This document shows, one piece after another, positions 24,801-35,314 of a stretch of DNA of 64,000 nucleotides (its first letter is position 1; each line of letters starts with the position of its first letter). Made by a program: the position numbers and the translations under genes. This stretch comes from Phoronis australis (lineage: Eukaryota; Phoronida; Phoronidae): contig NMRA01000093.1 of assembly GCA_002633005.1 (NCBI GenBank), positions 109,762-173,761 on the forward strand. The letters run 5' to 3'. The notes under the pieces are model-generated. The model saw only the letters and a program-made list of their open reading frames with translations. It made no database searches and had not been told where the DNA came from.

Positions 24801-27800
24801 GTACGTCCGTATTAAAAGTCATAACTATTAAAGTGGGTGTTCTAGGGACCAAATGAAGTTGAACAATTGTTTTTGCGATCGTATTCTCACCCACAAAATC
24901 ATTTTATTTCAGTTTCAGTTTTTAAAACTCGAAAGACCAAAAAATTGTGTCATTGATTCTGGGTCTAATCTTTATACTGGAATTAAACTTTATTTTTGAC
25001 GTTTTCCGCTATACTTTAATACAAACTAAAGATAAGTGTTAGGACTCTTTAATTCTGTGCTCAAGTATGTAATGATTTTCTTGGATGATTTACTAAATAT
25101 CCCAGCTTGCACTTGATGACCCTAACATTAAACCTATGAGTTTTTAATTGAAATCACGCCACGTGTTACCAATATTGGTTCCTAGATACTACACAGTACA
25201 CGACTCATATGGTTCATCATCAAGATGGCGGGCCACTCCGCTCATCGTAAACCACGTGACTTCAACTCTTCCACATTTATCTCATTGGTCAAAATAGGCT
25301 TGTAGGAAGGTGAATAACAATGGGGGAATATACTGGGAAGTATAACTAACCGACCACTGATACCATGACTTCTGACTGGCCGCATGCAATACAACTTGTC
25401 ATTCACGCCCATGAACAACGTCACGATTCGTGAACGAGTTGTACACAAGAACTAGATACTTCCAACACTGTAACCAGCGAACGATGGGGGTACAGGTGCA
25501 TCTAATTAGGCAAAGGTACGCCAATCAAATAACAAAGTAAAAAAATTAAAAGAAAGAAGTACGCAGTGATCTCAAGCAAACAATGACCTGACATTTACCT
25601 CTGACAAGGCAATGGTAAATACAGGTCTGTAGGTTGTAACACAAGACACAACAAAGGCTGGTATATGGACGGCTCTAGCACAGTCGCTTTCTCTGAGAGC
25701 CACCTATGCAAGCACTCCCAGGCAACAGCCAATCAATGTAATTACAGCGACGTGGCACAGTCATTTTTTCCTGTCAGACTACCGGTCCCAGTGTAAGGTA
25801 TTTGTAGGAAACGTGATGTAATTCCGAAACTGAATAGTATCTAAATGTAACGAGTATTTAAAGTAACAGTTAATAAATATGTCTCAAGTAGAAATGTTAG
25901 AAATGTTTAACACATGAAAATATAAAGTTTCTTAAACAAAACGTTGAGAACTAAATATCCAATATCAAATTTAAGGTATATTCAAAACCATGCCCTACAA
26001 CTTCCATGAATAAGTTCGTCCAAACATCAATACATGTTCATTTTAAATGTATTCGAGACAAAGGCATGGTTAAGTCTTTGTCTAGTTTTGTTTGCCTAAA
26101 CCTATCGTTGTCCACACTAGAAGTGTGTTTTCAAAAAGACAACGTGTTGGAAGATGGGCAGTTTCCGCCCTAAACTCTCTGGCTAAATGGCGGGGCAGCA
26201 AACGGTTACGTCTGCGGAAGAGTCTGTGTTGGTTGCTGTTCTCAGATGATACATGTACGTTTGAGCTGAAAGCGTATTCCTTAACTTTGGCAGAAAATCG
26301 GGATAGAAACATCGCCAAGTAGTGTTAACAAGTATTCGAACCGTCGTTCCACTCACCTCCAGGATTTGTGCAATATCCAGGAAATACCTTGGTTACAATT
26401 AAACTGAAGGCCAAGTTCAAGAGACCATCACTCACCATATTAGAAAATGGGACGAGATGAATTAATTTCCTTTGTTTATTTCTGATATAAGAAAATAAGC
26501 TCGGAAATGTAAAAAATGTCAACATTAATGACAGTGTTGTCATTCCGCTGGTTCAGGTGGATATGAAGATAAACAACGATGACATTGACTTTACAAATCC
26601 GAAACATTGATAGGTTTCTAATATAGCATAGGAATACAAAATATAGACGTCGCTGAAAATCGGCCTTTCTGTTAAAAATCTCACGCATTTAAATTTCTGT
26701 GACAGGTGACTGCGACATGGCCATTGTTGGAGGTGTGAACCGAATTCTGGCTCCACAAAGCCTTATTGGATTGGCACAAGCCGGCATGATGTCAAGGACG
26801 GGTCAATGCCATGCATTCTCGTCAAAGGCTGACGGATACACGCGCAGCGAAGGTTGCGGCGTAGTTTTATTGAAATCGACGAAAACGGTGAGACGGAGAG
26901 GAAGGGTGCGGAATTAAGCGAGTGCACCAACAAAAGAGTATTCAATGTACCATTAACCAAGAAATTTCTCCATAGAAATTTAAAATACAAAACATTCCAC
27001 TCTGTGAAATATTGTCTGAAATAGCAAGGTATCTAAATTGTAGATGCAATCGGAAGCGCTTCATCAGCAATTAACTGACCGACAACTTTAATATTGAAAC
27101 GGCATGCCTCTTTTTATAGATACAATACGCTCTTGATGTCTTTTCAAGGCAAATAAAGACAAAAACAAGATATGGGGCACAATTATAGGAAGCGATGTGA
27201 ATCACAACGGCCGTTCGGCAACCCCAATAACAAAGCCGTCGAGTCCACAGCAGAAGAGTCTAGTTCAGAAATTGTTGAAAGATTGTAATGTCGACCCCAA
27301 CGAAGTTAATTATATCGAGGCACATGGTGAGCAAAACGTTCCTTTTAAACGTTTTCCGGTTTGTTAATCGCGTTTTTCAAATCTTACGCATAGTTGTGCA
27401 TATGTAACACAGGGACAGAAATTCCTCGCACGGTGTTGGAAGTTGACTTTGGACTACATGTATACATGCATTGACGTTGCGCTTATTTGTTGGATTGATA
27501 GAATGATGTGAGGGTATTTTTTCGCTATATTATGTCATGGACTTGGAAAAATAGGACTTGGCCAGTGGTCAGTCTAGTACATCACTATTACCAACAGAAA
27601 GCCCCTGTTGAACCAAGCGACTCTGGAATTGGAACACCTTTGGTAACATCTTGTCGCCCTAGATGAACGAGCTCAGAGCATTTGCATGGAATCAAACCCA
27701 TTACTTAACGAACATAGCCACAAGCAAGGGAACTATCTAAATCCGTAGGTTGTTCTGCACCACTGAAGAAAAGAGGGATTTCATTTAATAAATCTTTGAC

Positions 27801-30800
27801 AACACAATCGTCTTTCGCACTGAATATATACATGTTCTCTCCCGACTCTTTTACCATCGTTTTAGTTTAGTCTTTGCTCCGAAGTCATTATTGTCACTGT
27901 TGTCTTCATCCTTGTCTGTGTTGGTTTTGACGTTGTCGTACGCTGATTAGTGCCGCTTTCATTGGCAGTAGCGTCGTCGTCATCAGTAGCGTCGACGTCT
28001 TTATCGATTTTGGTGTTAGCAGCTCCATTGTCGTTGGCAGCGACGTTGTCAAGAATGACGATGCCGTTCGGCAGCGTCGGCATCATGAGACTTGTCAGTG
28101 GCAGTTTAGCGAGTTCTTAATTGACGTCATTGTAGGAATCATGGATGTCTTTGATCATATCTTTGGCGCCCCCGCCTTCGTAGCCGTCCTCTATTTTCCT
28201 TTCAGTTTTGTAAGTGTATTTCCTCAGATGATTTTGAATACTGTATACCTCGTGCCATCGATCATATGATTGTATTTTGTTTTTTAACTTTTCTCCGTAG
28301 TGCAGTCTCGAGGTCTCTTGTAGCCATACATTGTATACGCTTCTTTTTAACAATAGCAATAAATTTCAGGGACTGGAACACAAGTTGGTGATGCGGCAGA
28401 AGCCAGAACTATGATAGAAACATACGGCACTACGCGTGACCCTCACAACGTACCTTGCTATGTCGGCTCGTCCAAGTCCAATATTGGACACACCGAGTCA
28501 GCTTCTGGCATGGCAGGGATAATCAAAGTCTTACTTATGATGAATCATGGCCAGATTGTACCTTCCTTGCACTATGAAAGGAATCCAAACAAAAACTTAA
28601 AGTTTGTTGAAAACAATTTATGTGTGGCAACAGAGGTAGGCGAATGGCCGGTAAACAAACACGGTAAGCGCGTTGCTGCCCTGAATTCATTTGGATTTGG
28701 TGGTACAAATACTCACGTTTTGGTGGAAAGCGTTAGTAACACGAGTATTTCGGAAGACAATGGGCAATTAACCAATCACTTAGTGATTGCATTGTCCGCC
28801 AAAAACCCAGAAAGTCTTAAGAACACTATGAGGTATTATCTGAAAAAAATGAAAGTTTCACGGTATTCTTTGGAAGATCTTTCGTACACTAGCACCGTTA
28901 AGCGAAACCACTACCCATACCGAGCAGCCTTTCCTGTCACCTCTCTCGAAGACGTGGAATTAAACCTTGAAAACCATCTTTTGCGAGAGCACCTCCCGAG
29001 TCTCAGTTCTGAACATACACAAATCATATTTGTTTTTTGCGGAATGGGTGCCACATGGGAAGGAATGGCAAGAGAGCTTATGAAGAACCATCAGCCATTT
29101 TACAGAAAAATTAGGGCTGTAAACGATATTTTCATGCGGCTGTCTGGGAATAGCTTGCTAGAAAATATTACTCAAATAACAAAGTCCTCGCCTCCGAGTG
29201 TAGTACAGCCTGCATTGTTCGCTTACCAAGTTGCAATTTGTGAACTGTTTAAGGCCTTCGGTGTTACTCCACACTGCATCGTTGGGCACTCCGTTGGCGA
29301 AGTTGCTGCAGCGCACGTTGCCGGGGCACTTGATCTTGAAGATGCTGTCAAGGTCATTTACCACCGCGGTCGTCTTCAAGATGCTGTGGCCGGTGGCAAG
29401 ATGCTGGTGGTTGGTAAGCTGGCTGTTGATCAGGTGGAACAGATGTGTAAACCTTTCCGTGGGAAACTATGTATTGCAGCGTATAACTCCCCAACGTCTT
29501 GCACCATAACAGGTGACGCAGACGCCGTGGACGAATTGTTTGAACAAATAACATATCTCGACAAGAGCTCCGCAATGAACTTATTCTTGCGAATTTTGCC
29601 CGTCTCATCAGCTTTCCATAGTCATCATATTGACCCTATAGTTCCACGCTTAATATCAGCACTAGGTGATTTACGGTCGTCAAAAACGATTTCCAGCTCT
29701 ACTTTCTTCTCAACTGTCGCCGGACGGGAAATTGACTCTGACAAATTGTGCAATTCACAGTATTGGGCAGAAAACATGCGTAAACCTGTATTATTTGATG
29801 CCGCTCTAAGGAGTGCTCTTTCTGATACCAAAACTAACATTGTCATTGAGGTTGGACCCAAACCTGCCCTGCGCGCAAACGTTGCTGAAATATGTAGCCA
29901 GTCTGTGACTTTTAAACACATGCCGTCTGCAAATGTGAATTCTGAAATACACACAATAATGTCGTCTATTTGTGAACTGTACCAAATTGGCCTGCCGATT
30001 CGATGGGAAACATTATTCGAAAGTAAAGTGTTACAGAACACCAACATTCCAAGATACCAGTTCTTACGACTGTTGCAGCCAGTGGAAACCGAGATAAACG
30101 AATCTTTAGAAGGTCTAAATTCAGATTCTCATCCTTTCATACGGATACTGTCAAAAGACCCGACCAAGTTTGAAGTCACTCTGGATGCAAATGAGTTGAC
30201 GTTTGTCAGGGATCACGTAGTTTTCAACGAATTAATTGCACCTGGATCTACTCAAGCAGAGGTCGCTTTACATTGTGCCACGACAATTCACAAATCTCGC
30301 GCTACCTTACGGAATTGTGAGGTATATATAGAACTGTTGTCACCATTGAAAACAGATGAGAAAGCAAAATTTACCGTATCAGTTGCAGCAAAAGCGTCAG
30401 ATGTTTATGAGCTAACTTGTACGAAAGATAAGACAACGATTTCGATTTGCTCTGTAAGGCTAGGAACAGGTCGAAAGACAACGAGTCCCTTGAACATGGA
30501 TTTGATCAAACGGCGACTGACTAAAGTCGTTTCCGCCGTGGACTTTTACGAAGTGTTTCAGAGTTTTGGTTTTCAGTATGGACCTTCTCTTAAAGGCGTC
30601 CAGAAGTGTTGGGGATCGCACGATGAAGTGCTGACTTCAATAAAAGTCCCACCAAAAGTGTTAGCAGAGGTTCCTGTCCTTTGTGTGCATCCCGCTGTAC
30701 TAGACATGCTATTTCAAGCTTCTATACTTTTTGTGTACCCAGGAGATGGCAATTCAAGTGGCGATATCAACGCTTTACCTCAGTACCTTCCTAAAACATT

Positions 30801-33690
30801 CAGCGGCCTTGCTGTCCTTGGTGCTATCGAGGACCACATGTACGGCTATCTGCAACTTATAGATAAGACTGACAGTCACCTTGAATGTTGGGCAGCTTTA
30901 CTTGATGGAAGCGGCAGGGTGATAGTTGAGTGCCAGAGGCTGACACTAAAAAACACGTTCAATGTACTACCAGAATGCTTGTTCTACGACATAGTGTGGG
31001 AGAAGCAAGACGATGACTTAGCTGTTCCCAATGCGTCTCACCAAGATGGCAAGATCGTTGTGTTTGCGAAAGCTGATCCCTTGTGCGAAGTTCTATGTAA
31101 CTCCCTAGGATCCGATGTTGATCTAGTGAATGTGAATTCAAAGATTGGTGCACTTTTTTCTCAAAAGGAAACTATCCCATTACACATTAAGGCAGAGATG
31201 GCGTCATTTTTGCGTAAATTTAGCACACTGGTGTACTGTTGGGCATTTGACCACTCCGAAGGCTCCCTGCAGATCAATGAATTTGATAGTAATGCAAAGT
31301 TCATTTGCAATGGACTTCGCAATATCTATGCCATAATACAAGCGTTTAACCTGAAACTTTGTGTAATTGCTATCACGTTTAACACCCAGTTTTGTGGATA
31401 CGAAACGCACATGAATATTGTTGGTTCTGAACTATGGGGCATGGTTCGTTGTCTTCAAAACGAAATAAACACATCTGAAAATCCCATTATATTAATCGAC
31501 ATGGCTGCCTGCTCAAGTCACGAGCTTACACATTTATCCAAAATAGTTCACAACCCAATGACAGTGGAGTGTCCCGAAATTGCCTTACGAGAGTCTAAAG
31601 TTCTCTTCAATTCCATAAGAAGGGTAGACAAAGAAATCACACAATCTCGGTTTCGAACGAACCACGTAAAGGATCATTCGAGACCCTTGCGAATCATTGG
31701 AGGTGAACATTGTGAAAGACCTCAATATGTTCTGACGAAGCAACTGACAGGAAATGATGACAAAAATGTGTCTGTGTCAGTGTCCTCTTTCTGTCACCCG
31801 GACCCATGCATGCTCCCTCTTGTCGTCACTGTGCATGGGGAGCAGCCGTTGAATACTCACGTCGTCAACTATTTTGCAGCTGTAGACATGGCAGGTTTTG
31901 TAATAGGCAAAAACAACAAACGATTCAAGGAAGGGACGGAAGTTGTCGTCTGCTACCCAACAATATTGCAGTCAGTACTCAACGTTCCTGAATGGTGTGT
32001 CATCCCAATACAGTCCGTCCCTAAGCATTGTCGACCTTTGTTGTCAATGTTTGTAATGCTTTGGGACATTTTGAATTGTAAAGTTTCTCTTTGTGCAGAG
32101 GACAATGTTCTTGTTTTATATGGCACTAACAAAAGCAAGTTCGCAGTACTTTTGCACCATGTTATCCAGTACTATTCCAAAAATGTAACTTCGTCTATCG
32201 TAACGATGGACCACACGTTCGACGGCTATGACGTCATCTTCCTACTAACGGACGTTAGCGAGGTTCCAAGTATTCCTAAACATGCATTGAAAAAGCTTAT
32301 GGTGGTCCAGGAGCAGTTCCCACAAAGTGGACTAAACAACCACTGGATGAATCCAAATTATCTAAAATTAGCCTTACCAAAAACAGTTGAATGGTTGAAG
32401 AAACTTAAGAAGAAAGGGTTTTTGCCGAATCCCAATGTTACTGATACAAAATATCAAGGCAATTTTCAAAAACATTTGTCGTCAAACTCAAAGTCGATTG
32501 CTCAACATCGCCCAAAGTCTGAAGAATTGTACCCTGTTTTGTGCGATCGTAGCACTCTTTTTGACCAAGCTGCAACGTATCTTGTCATCGGTGGTCACAC
32601 TGGGTTGGGTAAAGAACTCGTCAAATTCTTGGCTTCTCGTCACGCAGGCCTTATTTTGATCTTATCAAGAAGGGAGCCCAGTAAGGATGAACTGAACTTC
32701 ATGAAAAGAACATCGGAATTGTTTTGTTCCAACATATCTAGCGCTACGGCAGATATCGCAGATTATACATCCTTGTCCAACGCGATGAGCAAATTTCGAC
32801 GATCTAATCCCAGTTATCCAATCAAGGGAGTCTTCAGCGGAGCAATGGTTTTATCTGACGCAATCATAGAAAACCAGTCATATGAAAGTTTTTGCAAAGT
32901 GCTTAATCCAAAGATACTTGGCACACTAAATCTACACCTTGCGACCCAGAATGACCCTCTCGATTACTTCGTTATGCACTCTTCTGTTGCATCAGCTATT
33001 GGAAACCAAGGGCAAACCAATTACGGTGCGGCCAACTCTTTTATGGATTCATTCGCGTTCTATCGCAGAAAACGTGGAAAGCCAGGCCAAACCATTAATT
33101 GGGGACCATTGGCTCTGGGTGCATTAGAGGGACGAGATGACCTTATTCGATCGTTCTCCTTAAAAGGTTTGGAGCCACTGAGAACAAACGAAATCCATCA
33201 TTGTTTAGAGTCCATACTAGTCGCCAATCTTCCTCAAGTTATCGTCTGGAATGCAAATTGGACAAAGATAATAAAGAATGGCAAGTTAACCAAACCGAAA
33301 TCCTCATCACGATACCGTTGCCGTACGTTTATTGACCCAATACTTCACAAATTGCAAGAAGTCGGCTCTTCCGGAAGCGAGAAGCCCGGGTTTAACGAAG
33401 AAGATAAATACTTGCCTCCTTCGGAGAGACTAAAAAAACTCACAGCATTCCTCCAATACACTGTCAGCGAAATTCTGGTTACCAGAGTCAATTCAATTTT
33501 AGTAGAGGACAGTCTTCCAAGCCTGGGGATAGATTCAAACTTGGCAGTGGAAGTCAGAATGGTCGTATCTCAAAAAACTGGCTGCAACCTGTCGGTGATT
33601 TCACTTCTAAGTGACGCTGCGTCAGTTAAATCAATAGCCGATGATATCAACGAATTTCTGTCTTCTCCCGAGGAGAGCACTAGGCTTTGA
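15660..33690 (+). CDS. animal FAS-like type I polyketide synthase (KS-AT-DH-pseudoKR-ER0-KR-ACP)
   Basis: Six exons join in frame: 15660-15865, 20058-20218, 24594-24800, 26706-26887, 27149-27326 and 28370-33690 (6,255 nt, 2,084 residues plus TGA). Every intron is GT-AG and all phases close. The start ATG has A at -3 and G at +4 and opens on the conserved KS N-terminus ([12 protein letters not shown]). Domains: KS about 8-430, with Cys175 in DTACSSS, His311 in EAHGTGT and His352 in KSNIGH; AT about 528-830, with Ser619 in GHSVGE and His728 in AFHS (malonyl-type); DH about 895-1160, with His927 and D1090/Q1094; pseudo-KR about 1185-1430; a degenerate ER about 1440-1670; KR about 1710-1900, with GGHTGLG, K1826, S1850 and Y1863; ACP Ser2034 in LGIDS. 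No thioesterase follows. The GMG at 536-538 of the AT, where bacterial PKSs have GQG, is typical of animal FAS and supports the animal FAS-like PKS family (inference). Such enzymes build iterative polyketides in the cytosol from malonyl-CoA. The product is unknown; a partially reduced polyene is my inference. Confidence 0.93.
16766..17786 (-). pseudogene. 5'-truncated non-LTR retrotransposon ORF2 (Tx1/L1-like), antisense in PKS intron 1
   Basis: An open frame of about 340 codons without stops, reading from about 17786 to a stop at 16766. It begins with [20 protein letters not shown], typical of the region just after the reverse transcriptase thumb in Tx1/L1 elements. It ends with the C-terminal zinc knuckle CPYC-(7)-H-(4)-C ([17 protein letters not shown], near 17,030-16,985). 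The palm motifs (YADD) and the endonuclease are absent, so this is a dead 3' fragment created by truncated reverse transcription. The uninterrupted frame suggests a fairly recent insertion. The likely 3' UTR is at about 16,500-16,765. Confidence 0.75.
17840..19100 (-). repeat. CTCF-like repeat copies in reverse orientation (PKS intron 1)
   Basis: On the minus strand CCACCAGAGGGCAC (18,017-18,004) fits the CTCF core consensus exactly, and CCATTAGAGGGCGC (18,454-18,441) fits with one mismatch. The flanking segments match the family seen downstream of the gene, but inverted. Confidence 0.5.
19431..19587. mobile_element. 157-bp hAT-type MITE with 8-bp target duplication
   Basis: The ends are inverted: CAGTGTTCGAACTT on the left and, on the opposite strand, CAGCGTTCGAATTA on the right. 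The flanks are CTTAGAAT (19,423-19,430) and CTTAGGAT (19,588-19,595), a 7/8 match of the size made by hAT transposases. The interior is rich in GGCCCG/CCGGG palindromic blocks. It has no coding capacity. Confidence 0.65.
19610..19880 (+). mobile_element. probable retroelement 3' tail
   Basis: An A/T-rich tract ends in TTCAATAAATATATATC followed by TTTTTAAAAAAATT. The polyadenylation hexamer near a short A-run is the usual 3' end of a non-LTR insertion or processed transcript. No coding part remains. Confidence 0.3.
20058..20218 (+). CDS. PKS exon 2: KS, VDPQHR segment
   Basis: This exon encodes residues 69-122, including the KS signature [10 protein letters not shown] and the DAGIT helix, and ends in the strand GVFIG. 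The acceptor is GTTTCAG and the donor G/GTAAGT; entry is phase 2 and exit phase 1. It is missing as an ORF of its own because it is short, but it is required to join exons 1 and 3. Confidence 0.9.
20993..24025. mobile_element. ~3.0-kb TIR DNA transposon in PKS intron 2
   Basis: The left end (GTGAGTACTTTAGGGGGGCAA, 20,993 onward) is mirrored by the right end, whose reverse complement reads GTGAGTACTTTGGGGGGCAA. Similarity continues inward for roughly 110 bases on both sides, with AAAGTTCCCAC and TTGCACATTTTT present in each arm. No clear target duplication was seen. The interior carries a decayed ORF on the minus strand. It is non-autonomous as it stands, since no transposase signature was recognised. 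Confidence 0.6.
22060..22470 (-). pseudogene. decayed ORF inside the intron 2 transposon
   Basis: The minus strand carries a broken reading frame. An upstream part reads [20 protein letters not shown], a frame shift follows near a YHRSSCY segment, and then 63 codons (22335-22144) run through [14 protein letters not shown]. The pattern of a YHxxCY segment followed by a helical KL-rich segment resembles proteins commonly found with invertebrate DNA transposons, but I cannot name the family with confidence. At least one in-frame stop and one shift show it is not functional. Confidence 0.35.
24594..24800 (+). CDS. PKS exon 3: KS active-site cysteine
   Basis: This exon encodes residues 123-191 and carries the nucleophile Cys175 within [18 protein letters not shown]. 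The acceptor is TTTTTACAG and the donor ACG/GTACGT. The conserved stretch SICSNRISY precedes the active site, as in other type I KS domains. Confidence 0.92.
24801..26705 (+). other. PKS intron 3 (1.9 kb)
   Basis: No coding sequence, RNA gene or clear repeat was recognised. Short ORFs on both strands near 26,082-26,322 overlap each other and show no family features. Confidence 0.4.
26706..26887 (+). CDS. PKS exon 4: KS middle segment
   Basis: This exon encodes residues 192-252, with the KS blocks [23 protein letters not shown] and VVLLK. The acceptor is TGTGACAG and the donor ACG/GTGAGA. It leaves the frame in phase 0, which fits exon 5. Confidence 0.9.
27149..27326 (+). CDS. PKS exon 5: KS first catalytic histidine
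   Basis: This exon encodes residues 253-311 and ends in YIEAH, placing catalytic His311 at the junction; the EAHGTGT motif is completed across the intron by exon 6. The acceptor is TTTTCAAG and the donor CATG/GTGAGC. Too short to stand out alone, it is anchored by [10 protein letters not shown] and the downstream motif. Confidence 0.9.
27327..28369 (+). other. PKS intron 5 (1.0 kb) with degenerate GTC-rich tract
   Basis: From about 27,885 to 28,085 the sequence is a degenerate triplet tract rich in GTC/GTT, which makes an Asp/Asn/Thr-rich open frame on the minus strand. It looks like decayed simple sequence, not a gene. The rest is unremarkable; intron 4 (26,888-27,148) also holds nothing recognisable. 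Confidence 0.4.
28370..33690 (+). CDS. PKS exon 6: KS C-terminus, AT, DH, pseudo-KR, ER0, KR, ACP
   Basis: A single intronless 5,321-nt exon encodes residues 312-2084. In order: the KS C-terminus with KSNIGHTE and FGFGGTNTH; the KS-AT linker; the AT (GHSVGE at about 29284-29301, AFHS at about 29611-29622); the DH hot-dog pair (His927 codon at 30214, DMLFQ at 30703-30717); a linker and pseudo-KR fold; an ER-like segment at about 31790-32400 whose glycine-rich loop is lost (LYGTNKSKF, 32116-32142); the KR (GGHTGLG near 32590; QTNYGAANS near 33013); and the ACP (LGIDS at 33523-33537). It stops at TGA 33688-33690, about 50 residues after the ACP serine. Confidence 0.95.
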
Positions 33691-35221
33691 ATTCATCGAA
33701 CTTAAAAACATTGATGAAATAGACCACTTAGGCGGAATTGGCAGAAATTTTTCCTGGAACTCAGAAACAATTTGACACAGGTGTCCAGATAAAGATGTAG
33801 TGAGAGCTGAAAGTTGGTTTTCGTGACACTTTCTTGTATCATCACTGAATTTTACGGGCACTGGTTCTCTTTTAATTAACCCTCAATGTACAAAGTATGT
33901 CTCTTTCATTGCGGTTGTTTTTGTGAGTTACATCACAGAAAAGCATTTCAGGCATTAATCCGGAATGCGCGGTAAAGAAAAGTTTGTTTGCTGTCATGTA
34001 CCTCCGTGTTGACATTTTTCTTTGTCATGGGAGATAGAAGACTTAACTCTTTTAAGTCGTTTAGACGTAACTAGATTTTGACGGGCGGGAAAGGTACATT
34101 TCTGTAGTGACAATCGTATTGGTCATTTATGTGTATGTAATCCCAAATATGAGACCATTCCTTGAATTGCAGCAGATAGTTACTGTGATTATTTGGTTGC
34201 CACATTTTCCCCAATCCAAGTAATCACAGAGCAAAATTTATAGAGGTCTTCCACTTTCAGTACTACACAGTCCGGAAGTGCCAATTTTATTTAGCACATC
34301 TCTGATCTGTTCTGCTCTGCCTTGGGCATAAAGTTCAATGAGTTTTCGTTCTTAATTATAAGTATTACACAAAAAAATTATAAATGATGTTGGTTTGTAC
34401 CCAACTCATTTTGAGACCTGCGCTCTCCTCCCATTGATTTCAACTCCAGACGACAGCGGTTTTAAATCGAGCCTAGTACTTACATCAATCTACTGCACTG
34501 TATAAGCTTTCACGTGCTCTTTGCCCGGTATGAACACTCGCAGGCCGATTACCTACCACGGCTCAGAAAATTAGTTTATTGTTCATCACCGGGTACCACA
34601 GAACAGAAACCTAACGAACCTATGTTGGCTAATTTTTATATTTCTTCGGGTAAAATGATCTAAACTTAACTTCTTTACGAGAAATTCAAGTTCTGAAGCC
34701 AAAAAGTTAGAAAAATCGTCAGTTTTAATCCACGATATACAAGTGTCATTTTAGCAAGTTCTTTATTCCGATGAAGCTATCGGTGACGCGGCAATTGTCT
34801 ACTCCGCACAACTTAAATCTGATTCCCTGACAGTGATACTTCTTGAAGGCAGGCAGCGGCAATAGTAAAAAGCTATTAGGAAGTACACTTCAAGATGCTG
34901 TGAAACAGCCACAGTACTATAATGAAAAAGCCAGTCCGCATATGTTTCAGTCAAAGCCTCGTGTAAACTTTGTTGGTGAAAACTCGCAGAAAGGGCACGC
35001 AAGCAAGGTTTGAGATTATGATTTGATAAGCCATGAGTAAAACGAAGAAAAATCTCGCATCTTTTTGCCCCAACTCAAGTGTGTGTTTTCTTTTGTGAAA
35101 ATGTGAGCAACTAAAAATACATACTGCACCACCGATTAGATTTAAAAAACACATACCGGAACCAACTATGTTTTTTGCCACACTCTTAGTTAAGGATCTT
35201 GTAGTAAACAATGTTTTGCCA
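33691..35221 (+). other. PKS 3' flank / possible 3' UTR
   Basis: No canonical AATAAA was seen in the first 1.8 kb after the PKS stop; the first one noticed is at 35,533-35,538. The 3' end of the transcript is therefore unresolved, and a non-canonical signal is likely. No further coding exon was recognised. Confidence 0.35.
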
Positions 35222-35314
35222 GTACACTGTGTTATGGACTCTGCTGCATTGTGTACACTGTGTTATAAACTCTGCTGCATTGTGTGCACTGTGTTATGAT
35301 ATCTGCTGCATTGT
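35222..35314. repeat. 31-bp tandem repeat, three copies
   Basis: Three copies of a unit starting GTACACTGTGTTATG and ending CTGCTGCATTGT, with a few differences between copies. Confidence 0.85.

Noticed and set aside
27862-28086. Asp/Asn/Thr-rich minus-strand ORF in PKS intron 5
   Set aside because: Degenerate triplet simple sequence, no family features, inside a well-defined intron.
15660-33690. Recent bacterial transfer or contamination as the source of the PKS
   Set aside because: Spliced structure with GT-AG introns containing animal repeats, FAS-like AT signature, and a neighbouring conserved animal gene argue against it.
33691-35221. A missing thioesterase exon downstream of the PKS
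   Set aside because: No GxSxG-bearing ORF or matching acceptor was seen, and the ORF ends with a normal stop after the ACP.
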